Below are positions 1 through 6,085 of a stretch of DNA of 8,003 nt, piece after piece. Below the pieces are notes generated by a model, which was given only the letters and a program-made list of their open reading frames with translations, was not told the DNA's origin and did not search any database. The position numbers and the translations under genes are program-made. Position 1 is the first letter of the stretch; each line of letters opens with the position of its first letter. This DNA comes from Pseudanabaenaceae cyanobacterium MP8IB2.15. GTDB lineage: Bacteria; Cyanobacteriota; Cyanobacteriia; Pseudanabaenales; Pseudanabaenaceae. The stretch spans positions 1 through 8,003 of the forward strand of contig JARCMB010000106.1 in the NCBI GenBank assembly GCA_030248825.1. Reading direction: 5' to 3'.

Positions 1-920
1 ATGATGGACCAGTCCAATTGGTAATTAACACGCCAAATCTGACTTTCTTCACCAATAATGCCAGTATTAGTGGAGTTACTGGTGTTCGTTCGGCTGAAAC
101 TGTTTTACGTTTTGGGTTCGACCTCAATGGTGATGCCGACGGCACGAGAATCCTGGGCTTCACTTTTGATGATGGAATACTAGGCGGCGGCAATTTCGAT
201 CAACTTGGTTTTTCACCCATTGTCATAAGTCAGGTTGGCGTTAATACCGATGACTTAGTGATTCAAAATAATAGATTCTTAAATGTTGAGAATAATGCCA
301 TTTTTCTCAACAGTGCTGCGGGCAGCAGTACAGACAATGTAACCATTACGGGTAACTCGATCGATGGAAATAGTAAAGCTTCACAATCGGGCATCCGTAT
401 AATCAATGCTAGCAACGTCGATATTTTCAACAATGACATTACCGACTACGAACGTGGTATCACGCTAGATAGTATTACCGGTTCAACAGATGTCAAATTG
501 AACCATATAACTAATACACCTAGATATGGTATTCAAGTTGCTGGGGTAATGGAAAATCTGGAGATCAATGCAAACCAGTTCACCAACGCCGATACAGATG
601 CTGAGCTTCGTGGTGCTATTGTGTTTTTCCCAACCTACAATGACATCGGCACAAATCAGGTCGGCGGTAATACTATAAATGGCAATGGCGTAAATGGGGT
701 CTTCATCCGACCAGGGGCGGATCTTAGCAACACGACGATTGACTCTAACAACTTCCAGCAGGTTGGTGCGGGAGCTACAGGTATTGTCAATGACAGCCTC
801 AATATTGTTTCCCCCAATAATTTCTTTGGATCTGGAATAACAACCCAAGCTGGAGGTGCATTTTTGACTGACACTACGCCATTTTCATTACTTCCTTATG
901 CGATCGCTCCCTCGTTTTAG
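1..920 (+). CDS. Right-handed beta-helix repeat protein, 3' part (5' end outside window)
   Basis: The frame is open from the left edge (first whole codon at 3), reading D-G-P-V-Q before a TTG at 18 that could be mistaken for a start. The gene is therefore truncated by the window, and about 305 C-terminal residues are visible. The protein is rich in Asn, Asp, Gly, Thr and Ile and repeats short rungs such as VTITGNSIDGN, VDIFNNDITDY, LEINANQFTN and TTIDSNNFQQ about every 20-25 residues. This is the pattern of parallel beta-helix proteins (NosD/pectate-lyase-like, Pfam Beta_helix), in which Asn ladders stack inside the coil. No Cys residue, membrane segment or sorting domain is seen in the visible part. 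It ends in a short tail, SLLPYAIAPSF, with a HIP1 octamer in its last codons. In cyanobacteria such proteins are usually secreted or surface-exposed and may bind or cleave polysaccharide. The specific function cannot be told, because the N-terminal region with any signal peptide or catalytic domain is missing. Confidence 0.8.
   Translation, partial: DGPVQLVINTPNLTFFTNNASISGVTGVRSAETVLRFGFDLNGDADGTRILGFTFDDGILGGGNFDQLGFSPIVISQVGVNTDDLVIQNNRFLNVENNAIFLNSAAGSSTDNVTITGNSIDGNSKASQSGIRIINASNVDIFNNDITDYERGITLDSITGSTDVKLNHITNTPRYGIQVAGVMENLEINANQFTNADTDAELRGAIVFFPTYNDIGTNQVGGNTINGNGVNGVFIRPGADLSNTTIDSNNFQQVGAGATGIVNDSLNIVSPNNFFGSGITTQAGGAFLTDTTPFSLLPYAIAPSF
900..907. repeat. HIP1 octamer GCGATCGC
   Basis: Full HIP1 palindrome in the last codons of the beta-helix gene. 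HIP1 over-representation is typical of many cyanobacteria. Confidence 0.9.
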
Positions 921-982
921 TCGGAAATAATAGAGTAAATTGGGTAACGACTGGTTAATCAATCGCTCATTACTATCTCTAT

Positions 983-2380
983 ATGCGAACAGAACGAGAT
1001 TCGATGGGGGAAATGTCTATACCCCAGACGGCTTACTACGGCATCCAAACGGCAAGGGCGATCGATAATTTTGCGATTAGCGGAATTAAGCCTTTGCCTG
1101 TTTATATTGATGCCTGTTTGATGATCAAAAAAGCTACGGCACTGGTAAACGCTGAGTTAGGCTGCATTCCTGAAGATATGGGCGCGTCGATCGATCGAGC
1201 TTGCGATCGAATTCTTGGTGGCGAACTGCGCGCTCAATTTGTCGTGGATATCTATCAGGCGGGAGCTGGCACTTCACATCATATGAATGTGAACGAGGTG
1301 TTGGCAAACTTGGCTTTAGAGATCATTGGCGATCGAAAAGGCAACTATGCGCGGATTAGCCCTAACGATCATGTCAACTACGGTCAATCGACCAATGATG
1401 TGATCCCGACTGCGATTCGGATTGGCGCGTCGATCGCCCTAAAACGTTCACTCTATCCAGCTTTAGAGAACTTGCACGATCAGCTCCAACAAAAGGGCGA
1501 GGAATTTCGTGACGTGATCAAGTCAGGTCGCACCCACCTCCAAGATGCCGTACCTGTGAGACTGGGCGATGAGTTTCTGGCTTATGCTCAGATCGTTGCC
1601 GATCACATCAAAAGAATTAAATCAGCCCAAACCGATCTGTTTCAACTCGGTTTAGGAGGGAGTGCCGCAGGTACAGGGATGAACACTCATCCAGAATATG
1701 CCGTTAAAGTTGCCTTGAAACTAGCCGAAATCACAGGCTTCGATCTCAAACCTGCGCCCAACTTGATGGCAGCGATGCAAAGTATGTCAGGCTTTGTGCA
1801 TGTCTCTGGCTGTCTGCGAAATCTGGCGCAGGACTGCATCAAAATCGCCAACGATCTACGCTTGCTCGACTCAGGGCCGAAAACTGGACTCAAAGAAATT
1901 CAGTTGCCACCTGTCCAACCAGGTTCATCGATCATGCCAGGTAAATACAACCCTGTAATTGCCGAAATGACCAACATGGTTTGCTTTCAAGTGATGGGCT
2001 TAGATACGGCAATCGCGTTTGCAGCTCAAGCGGGACAATTGGAACTGAACGTGATGATGCCTCTAATTGCCTACGATCTGCTGCATAGTATCGAAATTTT
2101 GGGTAATGCCTTGAATGCGCTGGCTCTGAAATGTATTAACGGTATTACCGTTATGGTCGATCGATGCCTAGCATATGCCGAAGGTAGCCTCTCTCTGGTT
2201 ACCGCACTCAACCCCTACATCGGCTATCTCAACAGTGCCGATATTGCCAAAGCATCGCTTGCCACAGGTAAAACCCTGCGCCAGATTGTGCTAGAACAAG
2301 GGCTAATGGACGAAGCTCAATTAGCCGAAGTCTTGAATCTAGAGCAAATGAGCCGATCGATCGAGCCGTCGCAAGAATAA
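983..2380 (+). CDS. aspA: Aspartate ammonia-lyase (aspartase/fumarase superfamily)
   Basis: This 465-residue protein has the length of E. coli FumC (467) and AspA (478). Family motifs are in order: GTSHHMN at 96-102, QSTND at 135-139, GRTHLQDAVP at 182-191 (Thr184 and His185 of the TH pair), and the signature GSSIMPGKYNP at 314-324, with the presumed catalytic Ser315, Lys321 and Asn323. The family enzymes are tetramers that remove ammonia from L-aspartate, or water from malate, to give fumarate in the cytosol. I prefer aspartase over fumarase because the N-terminus (P-x-x-AYYG-x-x-T-x-RAIDNF-x-ISG), the DAVPVRLGDEF segment and the C-terminal GKTLRQIVLEQGLMDEAQL block resemble AspA/AspB more than FumC. 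This is a judgement from memory, and a class II fumarase is the alternative. The HH at 99-100 is atypical: FumC has SN there and AspA TN. The ATG at 983 is used because the conserved RTERDSMGE opening begins there. There is no Shine-Dalgarno. The stop directly abuts the stop of the convergent gene. Confidence 0.82.
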   Translation: MRTERDSMGEMSIPQTAYYGIQTARAIDNFAISGIKPLPVYIDACLMIKKATALVNAELGCIPEDMGASIDRACDRILGGELRAQFVVDIYQAGAGTSHHMNVNEVLANLALEIIGDRKGNYARISPNDHVNYGQSTNDVIPTAIRIGASIALKRSLYPALENLHDQLQQKGEEFRDVIKSGRTHLQDAVPVRLGDEFLAYAQIVADHIKRIKSAQTDLFQLGLGGSAAGTGMNTHPEYAVKVALKLAEITGFDLKPAPNLMAAMQSMSGFVHVSGCLRNLAQDCIKIANDLRLLDSGPKTGLKEIQLPPVQPGSSIMPGKYNPVIAEMTNMVCFQVMGLDTAIAFAAQAGQLELNVMMPLIAYDLLHSIEILGNALNALALKCINGITVMVDRCLAYAEGSLSLVTALNPYIGYLNSADIAKASLATGKTLRQIVLEQGLMDEAQLAEVLNLEQMSRSIEPSQE

Positions 2381-2839
2381 TTACAAAACCTTGTGGGTGT
2401 GTGAGTGTTGCTTGACGTTATCTTCTGCTGTAACTATACGTTCGGCATTGAGAATGCGTTTTTTCTCTAGAGAAAAGTTAAAGTCTGAGTATGTGTCACC
2501 GATCGAGATAAATCTTTGGGCTTCAGGGCGAGTCTTATAAGTGCGGGCGGCGGCGATCGATCGATCGAAAAATTCGCTACAAACTTGGACTTCTGAGCCA
2601 AATATGCTGGCAGGGAGTTGAGCCGTATTTTCAGGATTTAAAACATCACCGAGAGCCGTAGCATATGCCAACTCGTATGAAGTCGGAATTAGCTTGAAAA
2701 TTGCCTCTAGTGCCGCAGAGGGAATCGGTTCTGCCACCTTAACTTGCAACACTTCCCCATCAGATTTGATAAAGCAATTTGCTACACCAAGCACTATGTA
2801 ATCAGAGGGTTGCAAGTCTGGAGCATTTGGATATGACAT
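2381..2839 (-). CDS. Conserved hypothetical protein, probably cyanobacterial
   Basis: I do not recognise a named family. With the ATG at 2839 the product has 152 residues. A TTG four codons upstream (2851) is possible but less likely, and neither has a Shine-Dalgarno. The protein looks soluble and cytosolic: no signal peptide or membrane helix. The N-terminal part (about 13-65) alternates hydrophobic strands and a helix (YIVLGVANCFIK, LQVKVAEPIPSAALEAIFKL) and looks like a compact alpha/beta domain. A central segment (about 88-106) reads SEFFDRSIAAARTYKTRPEA. The C-terminus is charged and ends with a His-rich KQHSHTHKVL, which might bind metal but is too short to claim. Codon 93-97 DNA is a (CGAT)3 run, in keeping with the host's CGATCG-rich style. 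The gene is convergent with the lyase with zero spacing, and its 5' side faces the transposase-like remnant, so its promoter must lie at or inside that remnant. Confidence 0.7.
   Translation of the reverse strand: MSYPNAPDLQPSDYIVLGVANCFIKSDGEVLQVKVAEPIPSAALEAIFKLIPTSYELAYATALGDVLNPENTAQLPASIFGSEVQVCSEFFDRSIAAARTYKTRPEAQRFISIGDTYSDFNFSLEKKRILNAERIVTAEDNVKQHSHTHKVL
2554..2568. repeat. (CGAT)n run
   Basis: Three and three-quarter tandem CGAT units lie inside the hypothetical gene on the minus strand, where they encode the F-D-R-S-I stretch. It looks like an expanded HIP1 core (CGATCG) and gives four GATC-containing steps in 15 bases. Confidence 0.8.
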
Positions 2840-2876
2840 AACTGTTACCAATTAGGGGAAAGCGAAAAAGTAGAAT

Positions 2877-3089
2877 CTAGTGTGATCCAACTAATAGCTT
2901 ACCGAAATGTTGCACTGCCAGTTTGCCATAATCACTAAATGCCATGTTGCAAGAATTTAGTGACGACTCCCGACGCTGACTCTAAGATTACAGTGCGGGC
3001 TTTTCAGTAACACTAGCTACTGCTTCGGCTACACGCTGAGCTTTAATCACTGTCCGCCCGACAGCAATGTTTTTGATATCGATAACGAA
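2877..3089 (-). pseudogene. Probable TnpB (IS200/IS605/IS1341-type) C-terminal remnant
   Basis: One minus-strand frame runs about 71 codons from a stop at 3090-3092 to a TAG at 2877-2879, interrupted only by TAA at 2988-2990 and TAG at 2982-2984. The first part reads VIDIKNIAVGRTVIKAQ followed by RVAEAVASVTEKPAL. After the two stops the same frame continues SQRRESSLNSCN, then MAFSDYGKLAVQHFGKLLVG. From memory of cyanobacterial orphan TnpB proteins, the tail after the RuvC-III motif (DRD..A..NI) often reads NIKN-x-AVGH-x-V-x-KAQ and then ..TEKP.LY, which this fits closely. That match is recall and was not searched. No start codon or RuvC/zinc-finger region is left, and about 80% of a TnpB-sized protein (about 400 residues) is missing. 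The remnant ends 10 bases before the PPOX start codon, so it also serves as that gene's upstream region. Alternatives are the tail of another lost gene or chance. Confidence 0.45.
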
Positions 3090-3099
3090 TTAGACCAAA

Positions 3100-3699
3100 A
3101 TGTCTCTCTCTCCTTGGCGATCTCACCTCGCCCGTAATCTCTCTCAACATCTCAGCCAGCCCCAGTCTCGATACCTGCAATTAGCAACTGTCGGCATGGA
3201 TGGACGACCTGCTAATCGCACAATTGTGTTTCGGGGCTTTCTCGATCGCCCAGATCAACTAAAGACAGATCAACTAAAATTTGTGACTGATGTTCGCAGT
3301 CAGAAAGCTAGTCACATTCAACACAATCCTTACGGAGAGGTCTGCTGGTATTTCACAAAAACTCGCGAACAATTTCGGATTGCGGGGACTTTACATCTGA
3401 TTACTAGTGATGAACCTAATCCATCTATGCAACAAGCTCGACGGATCGGATGGCAAGAACTGTCGGACTCAGGTCGATCGCAGTTTGCTTGGGCAGATCC
3501 AGGCCAACCCAGTGCTGATTCATCAGAGATCTCTTTAGGCGAGCCACCCGATCGAGATCACCCACTCAAACATTTTTGTCTACTGTTATTAGAGCCGACC
3601 CAAGTTGACCACCTAGAGCTACGTGGTAATCCGCAAAGTCGCTGTTTGTATGTGTGTGATCTCGATCGCAATTGGAGTTCACAATCGATTAATCCCTAG
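3100..3699 (+). CDS. PPOX-class FMN-binding protein, alr4036 family
   Basis: The 199-residue protein belongs to the pyridoxamine 5'-phosphate oxidase-like flavoproteins. The N-terminal split-barrel core is visible: YLQLATVGMDGRPANRTIVFRGF-type strands at about 25-47, LKFVTDVRSQKASHI at 59-73 (the FMN-phosphate-contacting RS/K region in PPOX enzymes) and NPYGEVCWYF-x-x-TREQFRI at 76-93. The C-terminus has the family-typical FCLLLLEPTQVDHLEL-like segment (159-174) and ends RNWSSQSINP. Size and motifs fit the cyanobacterial alr4036-type group. The substrate is unknown: the group is named 'probable FMN-dependent', and true PdxH activity should not be assumed. Residues 52-61 contain a DQLKT-DQLKF duplication encoded by a 15-base tandem repeat. 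The start at 3100 has no Shine-Dalgarno and lies 10 bases beyond the transposase-like remnant. CGATCG is frequent in the gene, as in the host background. No terminator is visible downstream. Confidence 0.82.
   Translation: MSLSPWRSHLARNLSQHLSQPQSRYLQLATVGMDGRPANRTIVFRGFLDRPDQLKTDQLKFVTDVRSQKASHIQHNPYGEVCWYFTKTREQFRIAGTLHLITSDEPNPSMQQARRIGWQELSDSGRSQFAWADPGQPSADSSEISLGEPPDRDHPLKHFCLLLLEPTQVDHLELRGNPQSRCLYVCDLDRNWSSQSINP
3251..3280 (+). repeat. 15-bp in-frame tandem duplication in the PPOX gene
   Basis: The 13-mer CAGATCAACTAAA occurs at 3251-3263 and again at 3266-3278, a period of 15 bases. It duplicates five residues (DQLKT then DQLKF, residues 52-61) just before the strand LKFVTD. Being nearly identical at DNA level, the duplication looks recent. 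Confidence 0.85.
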
Positions 3700-3788
3700 C
3701 AATATTCAGATTCACAGGTTTAAATCCCATGGGAAATTCAGGTCGCTAGTTGCGATTGAGTAAGTGGTGATCGATCGCAATTACTAAG

Positions 3789-3822
3789 GTGACAGACATC
3801 ACTTCTAATCATCATCTGTCAC
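3789..3822. repeat. Inverted repeat GTGACAGA/TCTGTCAC upstream of DUF433
   Basis: Perfect 8-base arms at 3789-3796 and 3815-3822 are separated by 18 bases, in the 170-base gap between the PPOX and DUF433 genes. No T-tract follows, so it is not an intrinsic terminator. It sits 47 bases before the DUF433 start, where an operator for an autoregulating antitoxin would be plausible. That role is inference only. Confidence 0.5.
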
Positions 3823-3869
3823 TGTTACGCTTAGATTAAGCAGGAAATCGTTTACCCCCAGCTCAAACT

Positions 3870-4100
3870 ATGGAAAAGATCTCTAAAAGTATTCCTAACT
3901 TAGAAATTATGAATGGTAAGCCCTACATCAGGGGGATGAGAGTTGGCATCATCATTGGCTTGGTTGCCTCTGGTAGAGCAGTAGAAGAAATTCTGCAAGC
4001 ATACCCGACTTTAGAAGAAGTAGATATTGATACCGCTCTAGTTTACGCCGCATCACGAGTCGTTGAGATCGAATTCTCATTTAAACCTGCTTATGCTTGA
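3870..4100 (+). CDS. DUF433 antitoxin-like protein (orphan)
   Basis: This 76-residue protein matches the DUF433 pattern: a leader (IPNLEI), the core NGKPYIRGMRV at 15-25 (family form GGKP-x-IRG-x-R), the G-x-x-x-EEIL-x-x-YP-x-L segment at 35-48, and the closing D-I-D-TALVYAASRVVEIEF helix at 52-69. DUF433 proteins are small winged-helix-like antitoxins that usually sit immediately upstream of a DUF5615 PIN-like toxin. No such partner exists here: only 18 bases separate the stop from the convergent ATPase gene. A possible toxin start ATG at 4093 overlaps the stop codon in the usual coupled manner, but its frame ends after six codons (MLDLRT). The gene thus seems orphaned, either a relic that lost its toxin or a stand-alone regulator. 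The common GG of the motif is NG here. The ATG at 3870 is the natural start for this length, with no Shine-Dalgarno. Confidence 0.85.
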   Translation: MEKISKSIPNLEIMNGKPYIRGMRVGIIIGLVASGRAVEEILQAYPTLEEVDIDTALVYAASRVVEIEFSFKPAYA

Positions 4101-4118
4101 TCTGCGAACATAAGAACT

Positions 4119-5291
4119 TTAAGCAAATCGAATTTGGAGATAGTCATCTTCCATCTTGGCACCACAGGGCTGTAATACCGAAAGAGCTTGGGGTAAGACG
4201 AGATTACGTCGATGATTACCGATCCGAATGTTCAGCTCATCACCTGTTTTCGTGAGTTCGATTTTCTCTTTGGGAACTCCTGGGAGATATAAATCCAAGC
4301 GGTACTGATTATTTTCTGTCACTACTCTTAAAGTAGTTTCTTTATAATAAACCTGAGTCGGATCTTCATCACCGCAGAGTGTGTTTTTAAGTCTCTCTAA
4401 AGCTTCCAATCCACACATCTCTTCAGGATAGAGTGGGATTTCTCTAACTGGGAGCGGATGAAAATCATTGTGAATTTGTTCGCAGTACTGCTTCTGTGAA
4501 TCTTTCCAAGCTTTGAAAAAAGGATCTTGGACTGAATCAGGAATAATCCGATTGGCAATTACCATATCTGTTGCCACGTTGTAGAGACTGAGATAAGAAT
4601 GCGCGCGCAAAGATTCTTTGATTACCATCTTTTCGGGATTGGTGACTAGACGCACTGTTGTTACAGTATTGTCTGTCAGCACTTTTTCTAGGGCTTCCAA
4701 TTCTTCATAAAATTCATAAGGCGCATCCATCACTTCACGGTTTGGTAATGAGAACCCTGTAACACGCTTGAAAATCGGATCGAATACAGGGCTGAGCAAC
4801 TGAGCCATTCCCTGCAAAGGTTTGTAAAACTTCCGCATATACCAACCTGCAACTTCGGGGAGAGATAGCAAGCGTAGTGCTGTGCCTGTAGGAGCTGAGT
4901 CAATAATCAGAACGTCATAATCTTTCTCATCGTAATGACGCTTAACTCTGACGAGACCAAAGATTTCATCCATCCCTGGTAAGATCGCGAGTTCTTCAGC
5001 TTGTACGCCTTCTAATCCTCTGGCTTGCAAGACTTCACTGATATAACGCTTGACTGCCCCCCAGTTACTTTCCAATTCGCGTAGGGCATCCAGTTCTGCA
5101 CCCCAGAGGTTAGGTCTGACCAGTTTTGGATCGTGCCCCAATTCCATATCAAAGCTGTCTGCTAGCGAGTGGGCAGGATCTGTACTGAGTACCAATGTTT
5201 TATAGCCAATTTCAGCACAGCGCAAACCAGTTGCTGCCGCTACGGAGGTTTTGCCAACGCCACCCTTACCCGTCATTAAAATGATTCGCAT
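4119..5291 (-). CDS. ArsA/GET3-family ATPase with C-terminal HSP20-like domain
   Basis: With the ATG at 5291 ([11 protein letters not shown]), the product has 390 residues. A TTG at 5303 would add four residues but spoils the conserved opening. The deviant Walker A P-loop GKGGVGKT is at 8-15, with the signature lysine Lys9. The switch-I-like STDPAH is at 36-41 with DSFDMELG following, and the switch-II-like [16 protein letters not shown] at 131-146. [12 protein letters not shown] at 216-227 and ANRIIP at 246-251 are the nucleotide-base side motifs. Residues about 318-390 form a beta-rich alpha-crystallin/HSP20-like domain ([16 protein letters not shown], then [17 protein letters not shown]), the architecture known as ArsA_HSP20. 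It is a cytosolic ATPase of the SIMIBI class. Similar cyanobacterial proteins are often annotated as arsenite pump ATPases, but no arsB, arsR or arsC lies nearby, and protein targeting or chaperone-like roles are as likely. It is convergent with DUF433 and divergent from the transpeptidase. The gene contains no CGATCG at all, unlike most neighbours. Confidence 0.9.
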   Translation of the reverse strand: MRIILMTGKGGVGKTSVAAATGLRCAEIGYKTLVLSTDPAHSLADSFDMELGHDPKLVRPNLWGAELDALRELESNWGAVKRYISEVLQARGLEGVQAEELAILPGMDEIFGLVRVKRHYDEKDYDVLIIDSAPTGTALRLLSLPEVAGWYMRKFYKPLQGMAQLLSPVFDPIFKRVTGFSLPNREVMDAPYEFYEELEALEKVLTDNTVTTVRLVTNPEKMVIKESLRAHSYLSLYNVATDMVIANRIIPDSVQDPFFKAWKDSQKQYCEQIHNDFHPLPVREIPLYPEEMCGLEALERLKNTLCGDEDPTQVYYKETTLRVVTENNQYRLDLYLPGVPKEKIELTKTGDELNIRIGNHRRNLVLPQALSVLQPCGAKMEDDYLQIRFA

Positions 5292-5375
5292 CTTTAAACC
5301 CAAAAAATAACAATAAATTTAAAAAACTTAACATCTTTACACAATCCTAACACTTGGACTGCTGAATGCCTCTGG

Positions 5376-5389
5376 ATCTCGACTGAGAT
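5376..5389. repeat. Small perfect hairpin ATCTC-GACT-GAGAT
   Basis: Five-base arms with a four-base loop lie in the divergent intergenic region between the ATPase and the transpeptidase. There is no T-tract on either side, so it is unlikely to be a terminator. It could be chance. Confidence 0.3.
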
Positions 5390-5454
5390 GGAAAAAGTTC
5401 GATAAACACCAGAAATAGAGGGCTGGAATTTAGACCGCAACTAGGCGAAAATAT

Positions 5455-5479
5455 AGCTATTGGTCAATTTGCAATAGTT
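5455..5479 (+). promoter_or_regulatory. Hairpin in the leader of the L,D-transpeptidase gene
   Basis: AGCTATTG at 5455-5462 can pair with CAATAGTT at 5472-5479 (one G-T pair) around a 9-base loop. It ends 10 bases before the AGGAG ribosome site. It could be an operator or a 5'-UTR stem affecting translation. No promoter can be assigned with confidence. Confidence 0.35.
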
Positions 5480-5489
5480 TTTAGGTTTT

Positions 5490-5494
5490 AGGAG
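5490..5494 (+). promoter_or_regulatory. Ribosome binding site AGGAG for the GTG start at 5505
   Basis: AGGAG is followed after 10 bases by GTG at 5505. It is one of the few recognisable Shine-Dalgarno sequences in the window, and it favours this GTG over the in-frame ATG at 5541. Confidence 0.6.
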
Positions 5495-5504
5495 TCGCAA
5501 AGTT

Positions 5505-6041
5505 GTGAAAGAGTTTAGCGATGATCCTCGTGGTTTGTTGATGCAATGGTCGATTCGATTTTCTAGGGTTGTTGGTTCGATCGCTACAGTTAGTTTAATT
5601 GCGCTGTCTAGTTCTTGGGCGATCCCTGCGATCGCTAAGCCAACCGAAGACAGGCTCAGTCAAGCTGTAACCGATCTAAAACTGTCGGAGCGCAAGTGGA
5701 TTGAAGTGCGCCTTCGATCGCAAAGACTAGTTGCCTGGCAAGGCGATCGAAGCGTCTATGCCGTGACTGTCTCGACTGGAAAGTATTCCACCCCCACACC
5801 TGTCGGCACTTTCAAGATCCAGACTAAAATCCGCTTAGGTCGAATGCAAGGGGCTGACTACGATATTGATGGCGTGCCTTATATCATGTACTACCATGGT
5901 GGCTATGGCATTCATGGGGCTGACTGGCATCGTAACTTTGGTAGGCAAGTCTCTCATGGCTGCACAAATGTGGCAGTCGATCATGCAAAATGGCTATTTA
6001 ACTGGGCTGCGGTTGGTACACCTGTGGTGGTGAGAGAATGA
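5505..6041 (+). CDS. Exported L,D-transpeptidase (YkuD domain)
   Basis: This 178-residue protein has an N-terminal signal peptide. A basic stretch (WSIRFSR) leads into a hydrophobic core at about 22-40 (VVGSIATVSLIALSSSWAI), and a likely AxA cleavage site follows A-I-A at 42-44. The YkuD domain spans about 64-177. It starts KWIEVRLRSQRLVAWQGD, has the TPTPVGTF turn at 96-103, and carries the catalytic motif with His137 (GIHG) and S-H-G-C at 150-153, Cys153 being the acylated nucleophile. Such enzymes act in the periplasm. They form 3-3 cross-links in peptidoglycan or attach proteins to it, and are beta-lactam-tolerant in many bacteria. There is no LysM or SH3 domain, so it is a minimal single-domain form. 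The GTG at 5505 is favoured by AGGAG. The ATG at 5541 would give a more typical, shorter signal peptide. A HIP1 octamer lies in the signal-peptide codons. The toxin-antitoxin pair follows after 44 bases. Confidence 0.9.
   Translation: MKEFSDDPRGLLMQWSIRFSRVVGSIATVSLIALSSSWAIPAIAKPTEDRLSQAVTDLKLSERKWIEVRLRSQRLVAWQGDRSVYAVTVSTGKYSTPTPVGTFKIQTKIRLGRMQGADYDIDGVPYIMYYHGGYGIHGADWHRNFGRQVSHGCTNVAVDHAKWLFNWAAVGTPVVVRE
5628..5635. repeat. HIP1 octamer GCGATCGC
   Basis: Full HIP1 palindrome in the signal-peptide codons of the L,D-transpeptidase gene. Confidence 0.9.
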
Positions 6042-6071
6042 AAATTTGATAGAATCAGGTGCAGAAATGCT

Positions 6072-6076
6072 GAGGA
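6072..6076 (+). promoter_or_regulatory. Ribosome binding site GAGGA for the antitoxin
   Basis: GAGGA lies 9 bases before the ATG at 6086. This supports that start over the out-of-frame ATG at 6079. A weak -10-like TAGAAT is at 6050-6055, without a convincing -35 partner. Confidence 0.5.
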
Positions 6077-6085
6077 AAATGACAG

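Noticed and set aside
18..20. TTG at 18 as the start of the beta-helix gene
   Set aside because: The frame is open to the left edge with repeat-like protein continuing, and no ribosome site precedes it.
483..848. Long reverse-strand open frame within the beta-helix gene
   Set aside because: It lies fully opposite a gene with clear repeat periodicity, and its translation shows no recognisable domain. It is a shadow frame.
1687..1893. Reverse-strand open frame inside the aspartase-like gene
   Set aside because: It is opposite a well-conserved enzyme and has no motif of its own.
2877..2945. Stand-alone 22-residue peptide gene starting at ATG 2945 (MAFSDYGKLAV...)
   Set aside because: It is in the same frame as the transposase-like tail upstream and lacks a ribosome site, so a degraded longer gene explains it better.
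3789..3822. Inverted repeat considered as an intrinsic terminator for the PPOX gene
   Set aside because: The loop is 18 bases and no T-tract follows on either strand.
4119..5291. Arsenic-resistance operon
   Set aside because: Only an ArsA-like ATPase is present. No arsB, arsC, arsR or acr3 gene lies nearby, and the HSP20-like fusion is typical of a cyanobacterial group not tied to arsenic.
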